DNA of 64,000 bases from the NCBI RefSeq assembly GCF_003115845.1, contig NZ_KZ819025.1, positions 1 through 64,000 on the forward strand, read 5' to 3'. The notes beneath the pieces were generated by a model. The model was not told the origin of the DNA and did no database searches. It saw only the letters and a list, made by a program, of their open reading frames with translations. The position numbers were made by a program, and so were the translations under genes. How positions within the stretch are numbered: the first letter of the stretch is position 1; each line of letters begins with the position of its first letter. The DNA is from Brenneria roseae subsp. roseae (lineage in GTDB: Bacteria; Pseudomonadota; Gammaproteobacteria; Enterobacterales; Enterobacteriaceae). Below, piece after piece: positions 16,300 through 24,562 of this stretch.

Positions 16300-16319
16300 A
16301 TTGCGATAGCGATCGCAAT
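16300..16319. promoter_or_regulatory. Palindrome, candidate operator
   Basis: ATTGCGAT-AGCG-ATCGCAAT, perfect 8-bp arms, in the divergent region between the HrgA-like gene and the P4-like regulatory genes. The Ner-like protein encoded at 17113 is a possible ligand (inference). Confidence 0.4.
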
Positions 16320-16654
16320 AACTTCAACTAGTTAACACCACTCTATATGGTATTACGAAAAACACGATAACCCCCTTGCCGTTTATTCCCTGTCGCGCTA
16401 TCTTTAAACCGCACCTGCAAAATCAGGTGTCGGGATTGGTCTCCTGAAATACTTCATTGGCGACATAGGACGCGCCAGCGTCTTTTTTTATGTCGTATGC
16501 TTAGCTATGCCGAATTATGGTGGGCTGGGCGGGGGCACCGCAAGGTGCGCCGGTGTCCGATGAGGCCGGTAAGACCAACTCCGTTCAGTCCACCACCCGC
16601 AAGATTGGTCTCTTCGGTGGTGGTAATATTCCTTACTCATCGGAGGCTGCCACT
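16320..16654. other. P4-like leader region
   Basis: Non-coding leader. It contains a nested hairpin with GACATA/TATGTC outer halves and GACGCGCCAGCGTC followed by seven Ts (about 16467-16494), reminiscent of the regulatory RNA/attenuator region upstream of P4-type early genes. The identification is tentative. Confidence 0.4.
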
Positions 16655-17116
16655 ATGGCTACAACCCTCAACCAGACTCACCCGTTACTCACTGTTCCTT
16701 TCAGCACCGCTACGGATTTCACCGTACTGGCCGATCATTGTGAAAAGTGCGCAGATACTCAGGCGGAAAGCTACGATCCTGTACTGAAGATGGCTCTCTG
16801 CGGTCGGCTTGCCGCCGGTCTTGCGCTGCTGAAACCGGGCCTAAGCGATCCCATTCCGCCTCACCTGATAGACAGCCTGACCGTTGATACCTTGCCCACA
16901 AACTCTCCCCGTTTTGCCCCCGATGCGGATACGCTTTGCGATTACTGTTTTACCCTGACTCAGCTTCTGCTTTGCCGGATGTTTCCGCCACAAGCGGAAG
17001 AACAATTGCGCTGGCTCTTAGCGGAACTGGTTGATTACTTTGCTTCTGAACTGAAAGCCCCGCGCTGGATACGTACAGCGGATGGTGTGAAATGTATTGA
17101 TGAGGAGGCGGCATGA
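16655..17116 (+). CDS. P4-like island protein of unknown function
   Basis: 153 residues from ATG 16655, which has GGAGG 8 bp upstream; the open frame extends further upstream but without support. The protein begins MATTLNQTHPLLTVPF and has a predicted helical body with HCEKCADTQ (a CxxC pair) and DYCFTLTQLLLCRMFPP. Its stop overlaps the start of the Ner-like gene (ATGA). Related proteins are common in P4-type satellite islands; the function is not known to me. Confidence 0.6.
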   Translation: MATTLNQTHPLLTVPFSTATDFTVLADHCEKCADTQAESYDPVLKMALCGRLAAGLALLKPGLSDPIPPHLIDSLTVDTLPTNSPRFAPDADTLCDYCFTLTQLLLCRMFPPQAEEQLRWLLAELVDYFASELKAPRWIRTADGVKCIDEEAA

Positions 17117-17334
17117 ATCAACAGGACTGGCATCCCGCCGATATTATTGCGGCGCTGAAAAAGCGGGGAACGTCGCTGGCGGCGGTTTCGCGTAACGCGG
17201 GGCTGGCCTCTTCCACGCTGGCGAATGCGCTAACAAAACACTGGCCCAAGGGAGAACGGCTGAGTGCGGAAGCGTTGGGTGTTGCGCCTGCGGAAATCTG
17301 GCCTTCCCGTTACCGCAAGCCAGAGGAGCACTAA
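17113..17334 (+). CDS. Ner/Nlp-type DNA-binding regulator
   Basis: 73 residues with a helix-turn-helix: WHPADIIAALKKRGTSLAAVSRNAGLASSTLANAL, then the family ending EALGVAPAEIWPSRY. These features match the Ner repressor of Mu and bacterial Nlp/SfsB regulators. It is translationally coupled to the preceding gene and likely controls transcription of the element. A strong hairpin 15 bp after the stop closes the unit. Confidence 0.85.
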   Translation: MNQQDWHPADIIAALKKRGTSLAAVSRNAGLASSTLANALTKHWPKGERLSAEALGVAPAEIWPSRYRKPEEH

Positions 17335-17349
17335 AGTAAAACAATCTAT

Positions 17350-17387
17350 CCCGCCCTGTTATCGGCGAACGCGGATAACAGGGCGGG
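17350..17387 (+). terminator. 14-bp perfect hairpin after the Ner-like gene
   Basis: CCCGCCCTGTTATC (17350-17363) / GATAACAGGGCGGG (17374-17387) with a 10-nt loop. The stem is very stable but lacks a T tract, so termination may be weak or serve as mRNA 3'-end protection. Confidence 0.55.
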
Positions 17388-17425
17388 AGAAAGCAAGCGA
17401 AGCGCGGCAGCTTGTCATTCATAAA

Positions 17426-17548
17426 ATGGCGAAGAAATCAACAAACAACTGTGTAAAAGCAAAAAACAGTTTTCCCTTTCCGCGTTATTGCCACGGGTGT
17501 AAGTTTTCGCCTGCACAAAATGCTTCACGACCTGAGAGAAGCGCCTGA
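17426..17548 (+). CDS. Possible 40-aa small protein
   Basis: Frame of 40 residues, basic, with RYCHGCKF near the middle. Its stop overlaps an ATG opening a further 23-codon frame (17548-17619). No strong ribosome-binding site. Similar tiny genes follow Ner-like genes in related islands, but support is weak. Confidence 0.3.
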   Translation: MAKKSTNNCVKAKNSFPFPRYCHGCKFSPAQNASRPERSA

Positions 17549-17619
17549 TGAATCAGGATGGTCAATCCCTTACCGGCGGCTACCTTTGCAAACCGCCGGG
17601 CCATCCTACCGATGGTTAA

Positions 17620-18088
17620 GGTCATCCTTCACTCTCTGCTCCAATCTATAAACATGACAGGCTTTGCTGCCGCGTGACCGCGATCCTGAACCAGAATTTT
17701 CAATTTTCACTCACTGCGCCAGTCCAGTGCGTCACTTTAACCGCGCCAAGCGGGAAAGTGACGCACCAGCGCTATGTTACTGCACCAGACAATTCCACTG
17801 CGCCAACGCACGGCGAGATTCTGACACCGTGATTTCACCCACTTTCACTCACAGGAGAACTTGAACCGATACCGGAGGGGGATCAGGACGATCCGGGGGA
17901 TAACCCGCACAAGCGGGCGGCTGTTCAGAGAGCACAACCGAAGCCCCACAACACCTCAACGGTTGCCGCCCCGGCGCTCAGGTATCGTTCGCAGCTCCGA
18001 CAAAAAATCAGGGGCTATCGGCCTATGCGCCGGGGAAGGTTGTATCTGTTTTGGATTTTGCGGCAATCATGAAAAGGGGAAAGAGAAC
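17620..18088. other. Non-coding region with nested hairpin
   Basis: No gene recognised; open frames here have implausible composition. Contains GTGCGTCACTTT (17727-17738) / AAAGTGACGCAC (17755-17766), a 12-bp perfect stem with an inner CCGC/GCGG stem, in the leader of the following integrase-domain gene. Confidence 0.45.
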
Positions 18089-18958
18089 ATGGGCATTCTG
18101 GAGCAGGAAATGAAAACGCTGGCGCGACAGGCGGGCGGCAGTCATAAAACCGTTCACGACCGTATGGCGCTGGCGCAACGATTTTGTGAGCGCTTACTGG
18201 GGCAGAATGTACAGATCCGGCGGGTGGAGCAACTGAAAGCGCGGCATATTGAAAGCTATATCCGGGAACGGCTGGAACGGGGCATAACGAAACGTAGTCT
18301 GCAAAACGAGATGGCAGCGATCCGCTGTCTGCTGAAGCAGGCCGGGCGTGATCGTTTGGCCGCCAGTGAACGGCTGTCCAATAAATCGCTCGGTTTGTCC
18401 GGCGCATCCCGCAACGGCACCCGGCAGGCCATTACGAAGGAGCATTATCGGCAGGTGCTGGAAACCGCTCGCGCAAAAGACGCCAGAATGGCGGCGGCAC
18501 TGGAACTTTCAAGGTTGATGGGATTACGTTCACAGGAAGCGGTGCAGTGCGCGCAATCGCTCAGAACGTGGAAACAGGCGCTGGAGCGTGGTGAAATCCG
18601 GCTCACCGTGGTTTTTGGCACCAAAGGCGGACGGCCTCGCGAAACGGTAATTCTGGATGCTGGCGCAGTCAGAAAAGTGCTGGAAAATGCGCTGGCTGTG
18701 ACGGAACAACGCAACGGCAGGCTGATTGATAAACCCGACCTGAAAAGCGCGATGAAATACTGGCACGGTCAGGCGTCGCGTATCGGCTTGACCGGCGCAT
18801 ATTCCCCGCATTCATTGCGCTACGCCTGGGCACAGGATGCTATTCGCCATTATCTGGCGCAGGGATTCAGTGAAAAAGAGGCGCTGGCGCTGACGGCGAT
18901 GGATCTGGGCCACGGCGATGGGCGCGGGCGCTATGTGGCGCAGGTTTATGGGCGTTGA
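18089..18958 (+). CDS. Integrase-domain protein (Integrase_1 type tyrosine recombinase)
   Basis: 289 residues from ATG 18089 (AAAGAG upstream). The N-terminal core-binding part runs KTVHDRMALAQRFCERLLGQ to about residue 110; the catalytic part includes ELSRLMGLRSQEAVQ (first Arg region), VFGTKGGRPRETVIL (Lys region), SPHSLRYAWAQDAI (His-x-x-Arg) and GHGDGRGRYVAQVYGR (distal Tyr). It is distinct from the P4-type integrases and is oriented towards int2, ending at a shared terminator. Such proteins occur in many genomic islands; their recombination site is usually unknown. Confidence 0.75.
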   Translation: MGILEQEMKTLARQAGGSHKTVHDRMALAQRFCERLLGQNVQIRRVEQLKARHIESYIRERLERGITKRSLQNEMAAIRCLLKQAGRDRLAASERLSNKSLGLSGASRNGTRQAITKEHYRQVLETARAKDARMAAALELSRLMGLRSQEAVQCAQSLRTWKQALERGEIRLTVVFGTKGGRPRETVILDAGAVRKVLENALAVTEQRNGRLIDKPDLKSAMKYWHGQASRIGLTGAYSPHSLRYAWAQDAIRHYLAQGFSEKEALALTAMDLGHGDGRGRYVAQVYGR

Positions 18959-19031
18959 AACGAAGGAGTTATTCTTATCTCTGGTGCAGTAAAAAGAAAA
19001 AGGGCCGAAAGGGTAAAGGGATGCCAAGGGT

Positions 19032-19087
19032 AACAGCGCCAAACCGGAAAGGGCCAAAGGGCTGAAAAGGCCGTGATTGGCGCTGTT
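19032..19087. repeat. 11-bp inverted repeat around a purine-rich tract
   Basis: AACAGCGCCAA (19032-19042) / TTGGCGCTGTT (19077-19087) enclose a G/A-rich stretch with repeated AAAGGG. It may fold as a structured RNA 3' end of the integrase-domain transcript. Confidence 0.45.
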
Positions 19088-19158
19088 CTATGTTCGTTCG
19101 ACGGGGAATCTGGTGCAGTTCTGCGATTTTCCGGCGTCAGTGAACTGGAGCAAGTAAA

Positions 19159-19195
19159 AAAAGCAGATCCCCCGCTGGCGCAGAGATCTGCTTTT
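19159..19195. terminator. Bidirectional terminator between convergent recombinase genes
   Basis: AAAAGCAGATC (19159-19169) / GATCTGCTTTT (19185-19195): A tract on one side and T tract on the other, suitable for both the plus-strand recombinase and the minus-strand int2. Confidence 0.75.
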
Positions 19196-19216
19196 CGGCG
19201 TCAATCAGTCGCGGGT

Positions 19217-20476
19217 TCAGGCAACCTGAATATGCCTCTCAAAACGGTAAGCCGGGATGAATTTCTGCCGACAGGCGTCGAGATAGTCCGACCACCATTG
19301 CATCATCTGTGTGCGTTCGTCGAGGTGCTCCGCCTTGTGGATATACGCGGCGCGGACGTGGTTACGCTCTTGATGGCTCATCTGCCGCTCCACGGCGTCT
19401 TTCGACCAGCGCCCGGACTCAATCAGCGCGCTACAGGCCATCGTGCGAAAGCCTTGACCACACACGTCCACTTTTGTGTCATATCCAATCACTCGCAGCG
19501 CTTTGTTGATGGTGTTTTCACTCATTGGCTTACGCGGATCGTGGTCGCCGGGAAATAACAACTCGCTGTTACCGGACAGCAGTTTTAGCTGCTTCAGTAT
19601 AGTTACCGTCTGTGTTGACAGCGGCACCAGATGCGGTGTTTTCATCTTCGCGCCGCGCTCTGAATAACGCACGCCCGGAATGGGTTCACGTTGCGCGGGG
19701 ATGGTCCACATTGCGGCATCCAGATCGATCTCCGTCCAGCGGGCAAAGCGTAGCTCGCTGGAGCGAATAAAGATCAGCAGGTTAAGCTGCACCGCCAGAC
19801 AGGTTAGTAATCTGCCGGAATAGCCTTCGATCCGTTCCAACATCTCCGGCAGCTTCTCCAGCGGTAGGGCGGGGTAGTGGTTTTTTGGCGGCGGCGCAAT
19901 GGCTCCGGCCAGATCGTTGGCAGGGTTGCTGGCAATCAGTCCCTCCTGCACTGCATAGCGCATGATCGCCGTGGTGCGCTGCTGTATTCGTGCGGCGGTT
20001 TCCAGATTGCCTTTTCTTTCCGCCACCCGCAGCGGGATTAGCAGGTCAGCCGTTTTCAGGTCGGCAACGGGGAGTTTACCGATCAGCGGAAAGACGTGCA
20101 GTTCCAGCGAGTGCAGGGCTTTGGCGGCATGGGCTTCAGTCCAGCGGATATTACCCGCCACCCACTTGCGGGCGATCTCTTCAAAGGTATTGCCGTTTTT
20201 GCGCGAATGTTTCTCCTGCTGCTTTTTTACGCCGGGATCGTCGCCTGCGCTGAGTACCGCACGGGCTTCCTCACGCAGTTTACGGGCATTTGCCAGCGTG
20301 ACGGTGGGGTAAGCGCCAAACGCCAGCTTTTTTTCCTTTCCGCCAAAGCGGTACTTAAGATGCCAGAGCTTGGAACCGTTGGATTTGATCAGCAGGTATA
20401 AGCCCTGCGCGTCACTGAGTTTGTAAGGTTTATCGAGCGGCTTGGCGTTGCGGATGGCGGTATCAGTCAGAGGTAT
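19217..20476 (-). pseudogene. P4-type tyrosine integrase of element 2, start codon ATA
   Basis: A continuous 419-residue frame from 20476 to 19217, in the place expected for the integrase acting on tRNA-Phe. N-terminal PLTDTAIRNAKPLDKPYKL and YRFGGKEKKLAFGAYP are the usual P4-integrase arm-binding region; catalytic blocks are RSSELRFARW, GQGFRTMACSAL (Gln in place of the first His-box His seen in int1) and MSHQERNHVRAAYIHK. The codon preceding PLTDTAIRN, normally ATG, reads ATA here (20474-20476), and the next good start lies far inside. ATA initiation is inefficient, so expression is probably crippled. The coding sequence itself is intact; reading error remains possible. Confidence 0.75.
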
Positions 20477-20508
20477 GGTGGGGGCTCCATAGTTTATCGA
20501 ACCGACGG

Positions 20509-20526
20509 GCCCCCAATTAAGCCCCC
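20509..20526. repeat. Putative integrase arm site, element 2 right end
   Basis: GCCCCC-AATTAA-GCCCCC, 12-bp period, matching the left-end copy at 12860-12877. An inverted GGGGGC also lies just upstream of the integrase frame (20479-20484). Confidence 0.4.
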
Positions 20527-20639
20527 AAAAACTACGGATGTCAAAAAATCTGGCAGTACCTATTGGTACTCCAGATTCTTATCAACTTACTGATTTTTCA
20601 ATGTTCCCGGACGCATAAGGGCATCCTGAAACTAAATTA

Positions 20640-20715
20640 TGGTGCCCGGACTCGGAATCGAACCAAGGACACGAGGATTTTCAATCCTCTGCTCTACCGA
20701 CTGAGCTATCCGGGC
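20640..20715 (-). tRNA. tRNA-Phe (GAA)
   Basis: 76 nt with encoded CCA. Acceptor stem GCCCGGA/TCCGGGC, D arm GCTCAGTCGGTAGAGC, anticodon stem-loop with GAA in AGGATTGAAAATCCT, T arm GGTTCGATTCC. Its 3' end is the attachment target of the two islands. The position next to speC corresponds to E. coli pheV. Confidence 0.97.
20641..20659. repeat. att repeat inside the tRNA-Phe 3' end
   Basis: GGTGCCCGGACTCGGAATC: the tRNA copy of the direct repeat; the functional tRNA end is retained. Confidence 0.8.
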
Positions 20716-20725
20716 AACGGGGCGC

Positions 20726-20754
20726 ATTAAACCGTATTGGCTGCATGTCGTCAA
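20726..20754 (-). promoter_or_regulatory. tRNA-Phe promoter
   Basis: On the minus strand TTGACG (20749-20754), 17-bp spacer, TTTAAT (20726-20731), then a GC-rich discriminator GCGCCCC before the tRNA 5' end at 20715, as expected for a stringently controlled stable-RNA promoter. Confidence 0.8.
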
Positions 20755-21377
20755 TGTGTTTCTGTCACAAACCCGCGTGCTTGCTCTATTTTCAGGCAAA
20801 AACGGTGTTCTTTCACCGTTTCGTTTCTCCTTTTCGTGCATCAGTATGGCTGCGGTTTGATTCGCGCCGCGGTTTTTGGGCAACGTCATATTTTGCGGTA
20901 AAAAGGGGGGGTGCCGTTTCTTGAATTTGATGAAAAATAATGCCAATATTGCGCGGTTTTCAACTTTCTATTCATCTGAACTCCCTGTTCACCTGTGGCT
21001 AAAGAGGGCTGCTGATATGTCGGATTCATTGTTCATGGCGCAAAATCAGTGCGCCGGATCTGTGATGATGTCATGGCGTTTTTCTCGTTTTAGCCGCGTT
21101 GTTGGTGCATTTTCCTGTCGATTATCCTTTGCCACCATGCGGTGAGGCGTTCGTACGCTCGCTGTTAGGCATGAGTAAAAATAGAGTCTCCCTCTGATTT
21201 TACTGATGTCTATCGGATGGTGCTGGCTCCAGTTTTTCCATTCTTAACCTACAGTCATGATTGTGGGCGTCATACGCCTGTCGTGACTGATTGACATTGT
21301 GATTGGTCGGGATTGTTATCCCTGCGCTGTGTCTTCCGGGCACGTACACTCATCCTTAACCGTTTGGGTTTGGTTAA
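20755..21377. other. Gene-free region upstream of speC
   Basis: About 620 bp without a convincing gene (an 89-codon frame at 20876-21145 has no ribosome-binding site or recognisable content). It holds the speC promoter and leader. E. coli has yqgA near here; it is absent. Confidence 0.5.
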
Positions 21378-23534
21378 ATGAAACAGTTAAAAATTGCGGC
21401 TAATGCGGCGGTTGCCCGTCGTTTAATCACTACACGTGAAATTGTCGCGCTGAGTCAGACTGACTTTACTGATGTGGCGGCAGTGGTTGTTTCCGTTGAG
21501 GAAGCCCGTAGCGGGATTCTGTCGATATTGCATCACACCGGCTTTACCATTCCCGCCTTTGTCGTCAGGGAGAATGATGCGGATTCACTGGCTGAAATGT
21601 TGCCGACGGGCAGCGAGTGGTTACTGTTGGATGCTGCTGGCGAGCATGCGGATGTGCTGGAACATGCTGCGCAAGGCTATCAGGATGCATTGCTGCCGCC
21701 ATTTTTCGATACGCTGACCAAGTATGTCGAGATGGAGAATACGACTTTCGCTTGTCCTGGCCATCAGGGAGGACAGTTTTTCCGCAAGCACCCTGCCGGG
21801 CGGCAGTTTTTCGATTTTTATGGCGAAAATATTTTCCGTTCCGATATTTGTAATGCCGACGTCAGGTTGGGCGATTTGCTGATTCATGAAGGGGCCGCGA
21901 AAAAGGCGCAGAAGTTTGCCGCACGCGTGTTTAACGCCGATAAAACCTATTTTGTTCTGAATGGGACTTCGTCGGCGAATAAGGTGGTGACCAACGCATT
22001 GCTGACCCGCGGCGATTTGGTGTTATTCGATCGCAACAACCATAAGTCGAATCATCACGGCGCCCTGATTCAGGCTGGGGCCACGCCCGTTTACCTCGAA
22101 ACGGTGCGTAATCCTTTCGGCCTTATCGGTGGGATTGATGCGCACTGTTTTGATGAAGCCTATCTGCGTAATCTGGTGCGTGACGTCGCGCCGGAGCGTG
22201 CCGATGAACAGCGTCCGTTCCGTTTGGCGGTGATTCAGCTTGGCACTTATGACGGTACGATTTATAACGCGCGTCAGGTGGTCGACAGCATCGGGCATCT
22301 ATGTGATTACATTCTGTTTGATTCCGCGTGGGTGGGATACGAGCAGTTTATTCCGATGATGGAACAGTGCTCGCCACTGCTGCTTGATTTGAATGAAAAC
22401 GATCCGGGGATCTTTGTTACCCAATCGGTGCATAAACAACAGGCCGGCTTCTCCCAGACTTCGCAGGTGCATAAGAAAGATACGCACATCAAAGGGCAAA
22501 AACGCTTTTGCAACCATAAGCGATTCAATAATGCGTTCATGTTGCATGCCTCCACCAGTCCGTTCTATCCGCTGTTCGCGGCGCTGGATGTGAATGCCAA
22601 AATGCATGAAGGTAACAGCGGACGCCGCTTGTGGCTGGATTGTGTGAAGCTCGGTATTGATGCGCGTAAGCAGCTGTTTTCGCGTTGTTCTTTGATCAGG
22701 CCGTTTGTTCCTACCACGGTGGCGGGGCTTCCCTGGCAGGATCATGATACGGACGTGATTGCGCATGACGTGCGTTTTTTCAACTTCGAACCGGGCGAGA
22801 AATGGCACTCGTTTGAGGGATACGCGCAGGATCAGTATTTTATCGATCCGTGTAAATTGCTGCTAACAACGCCGGGTATTGATGCGATCAGCGGCGAATA
22901 TACCGATTTTGGTATTCCCGCCACGATCCTGGCAAATTATTTGCGTGAGTACGGCATTATCCCTGAGAAATGCGATCTTAACTCGATCCTGTTCCTGCTG
23001 ACGCCTGCGGAAGACAGCCTGAAAATGCAGCGTCTGGTTGAGGCACTGGTTTATTTTGAGGCAATGATTGCCCGTGACGCGCCGCTGAGCGAAGTGTTGC
23101 CGAGTCTGTATCAAAAGTATGAACAGCGTTATCGCGGCTATACGCTGCGTCAACTCTGTCAGGAAATGCATGACTTTTATGCCAGTCACCAGGTGAAAGA
23201 TCTGCAAAAGGCGATGTTCCGTAAGGCGTCACTGCCGCAGGTAGCCATGTTGCCGCAGGATGCAAATAGCGCTTTTGTTCGCGGTGAGATAGAACTGGTG
23301 CCAATTGCGCAGATTGAAGGCCGTATCGCGGCAGAAGGCGCGCTGCCTTATCCGCCGGGCGTGCTGTGCGTGGTGCCGGGGGAAATCTGGGGCGGGGCGG
23401 TTCAGCGCTATTTCCTGGCGTTGGAAGCCGGGGTTAACCTGCTGCCGGGATTTTCCCCCGAATTACAGGGCGTTTACAGCGTAGCCGAAGAAGATGGCAC
23501 TAAACGTCTGTATGGCTATGTGATCGAGCAGTAA
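21378..23534 (+). CDS. speC: Ornithine decarboxylase, constitutive/biosynthetic
   Basis: 718 residues (E. coli SpeC 711). A PLP-dependent fold-type I decarboxylase converting ornithine to putrescine in the cytoplasm. The N-terminal wing domain spans about 1-105; the catalytic core has FACPGHQGGQFF, NGTSSANKVV, FDRNNHKSNHHG and the PLP lysine in VTQSVHKQQAGFSQTSQ (about residue 350). C-terminal landmarks are GALPYPPGVLCVVPGE and GFSPELQGVY. The position next to tRNA-Phe and sequence closer to E. coli SpeC than the second copy at 41855-44041 identify it as the biosynthetic enzyme. It is probably monocistronic. Confidence 0.93.
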   Translation: MKQLKIAANAAVARRLITTREIVALSQTDFTDVAAVVVSVEEARSGILSILHHTGFTIPAFVVRENDADSLAEMLPTGSEWLLLDAAGEHADVLEHAAQGYQDALLPPFFDTLTKYVEMENTTFACPGHQGGQFFRKHPAGRQFFDFYGENIFRSDICNADVRLGDLLIHEGAAKKAQKFAARVFNADKTYFVLNGTSSANKVVTNALLTRGDLVLFDRNNHKSNHHGALIQAGATPVYLETVRNPFGLIGGIDAHCFDEAYLRNLVRDVAPERADEQRPFRLAVIQLGTYDGTIYNARQVVDSIGHLCDYILFDSAWVGYEQFIPMMEQCSPLLLDLNENDPGIFVTQSVHKQQAGFSQTSQVHKKDTHIKGQKRFCNHKRFNNAFMLHASTSPFYPLFAALDVNAKMHEGNSGRRLWLDCVKLGIDARKQLFSRCSLIRPFVPTTVAGLPWQDHDTDVIAHDVRFFNFEPGEKWHSFEGYAQDQYFIDPCKLLLTTPGIDAISGEYTDFGIPATILANYLREYGIIPEKCDLNSILFLLTPAEDSLKMQRLVEALVYFEAMIARDAPLSEVLPSLYQKYEQRYRGYTLRQLCQEMHDFYASHQVKDLQKAMFRKASLPQVAMLPQDANSAFVRGEIELVPIAQIEGRIAAEGALPYPPGVLCVVPGEIWGGAVQRYFLALEAGVNLLPGFSPELQGVYSVAEEDGTKRLYGYVIEQ

Positions 23535-23558
23535 AAGCCCGAGCTTGGGGAGGTACTG

Positions 23559-23616
23559 GCGGCGTTATCGCCGCTTATCGCGCTTTGTCATCACCTCGCC
23601 TCGGGTTAACGAGGCG
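23559..23616. terminator. Two hairpins between speC and the TetR gene
   Basis: GCGGCG-TTAT-CGCCGC (23559-23574) and CGCCTCG-GGTTAA-CGAGGCG (23597-23616) followed by TTTATC. Placed between convergent genes, so probably a shared terminator region. Confidence 0.55.
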
Positions 23617-23651
23617 TTTATCTTTCAGCGCGCCTGTTTTCACGGGGATTT

Positions 23652-24284
23652 TTACTTTTCCTGCGTTGACGGCAGCAATTCCGCATCCTCTTCCGCCTGT
23701 CGCAAAATCGCTTTGGCAACCCACTGCGTAACATCCTGAATGCCGTTTTCGTCCAGATCCCAAATATCTTTCAAAACCAGAAAAACCTCGGAACCATAAA
23801 TGAGCGACAGTGCATGAATCACGCGTTGCTGTGCGTCGGCGGAGATTTTACCTGTTAACGGTTCCACCGCTATTTTGAGCAGGCGTTTACGGTTACCGCG
23901 TTCCAGTTTTTCAGTGGTTACGCGATTGGAACGGCGGTTGGCCCACTGTTGAAGTGAGAGTTGTAATGCGGCGCGCAACGCGCCTTCGTGTTGCAGCATC
24001 CGTGGATAGGCAAAATGCAATAATTCCTCAACCCGTTGCCTGGCATCAGGCTGAGTGGGATGCCACGACAGCACCGGACCCAGACTTTCGCCAACGACGG
24101 CAGAAACCAGTGCGCTTTGCGTGGGGAAATACCGATATGCCGTGGCGCGTGAAAGTTGAGCCGCATTGGCAACGTCGGTGATCGAGGGAAAAATGCCCTG
24201 ATCGAACATGTTAATTGCCGTATCGACGAGCAGTCGGCGGGTTCTTGCTCGTGTAGATGTTAGTTTGTTATCCCTTTCAATCAC
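23652..24284 (-). CDS. TetR/AcrR-family regulator
   Basis: 210 residues. N-terminal helix-turn-helix of TetR type at about residues 12-58: TRRLLVDTAINMFDQGIFPSITDVANAAQLSRATAYRYFPTQSAL. The C-terminal ligand-binding domain is unassigned. It is transcribed divergently from the Tm-1-like/PEP-hydrolase-like pair and probably controls it through the palindrome at 24340-24359. The ligand is unknown. Confidence 0.88.
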   Translation of the reverse strand: MIERDNKLTSTRARTRRLLVDTAINMFDQGIFPSITDVANAAQLSRATAYRYFPTQSALVSAVVGESLGPVLSWHPTQPDARQRVEELLHFAYPRMLQHEGALRAALQLSLQQWANRRSNRVTTEKLERGNRKRLLKIAVEPLTGKISADAQQRVIHALSLIYGSEVFLVLKDIWDLDENGIQDVTQWVAKAILRQAEEDAELLPSTQEK

Positions 24285-24339
24285 ATGGACCTCATTTTAT
24301 TTGCGGGCCGGGCGGGAGAGCGCCATTGTCCAAACTATA

Positions 24340-24359
24340 ACAAGATGAGTGATTCTTGT
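24340..24359. promoter_or_regulatory. Candidate TetR-family operator
   Basis: ACAAGATGAGTGATTCTTGT: arms ACAAGA/TCTTGT in a 20-bp site, 56 bp upstream of the regulator start in the divergent intergenic region. Confidence 0.45.
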
Positions 24360-24562
24360 ACCACGTCAAGCTTTTTTCTAACAGAAGCAATGAGGGGAGA
24401 ATATTAAATGATACTCAAGTCTTATTTGTGAATTTAACGGTTGTTTTTTTGATACTACAGTCTCAATATGATTTAAAAATAATCTATCTTATCTTTACTT
24501 TTAAATAATTAATAACAATATCAGTAGCTAATGATTCCCGTTGCTGGTGAGAGGAATACCCT

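Larger units (their letters stand above)
12784..20659. mobile_element. Integrative element 2 (tRNA-proximal island)
   Basis: About 7.9 kb between the middle att repeat and the tRNA-Phe 3' end. It carries its own P4-type integrase 160 bp from the tRNA end, an AbiE pair, an HrgA-like predicted nuclease, P4-like regulatory genes and a separate integrase-domain protein. GCCCCC repeats with 12-bp period at both ends (12860-12877, 20509-20526) differ from those of element 1, so the two elements probably arrived independently and stacked in the same tRNA target. Confidence 0.8.

Noticed and set aside
20876..21145. 89-codon ORF upstream of speC
   Set aside because: No ribosome-binding site, odd composition and no known gene at this place.
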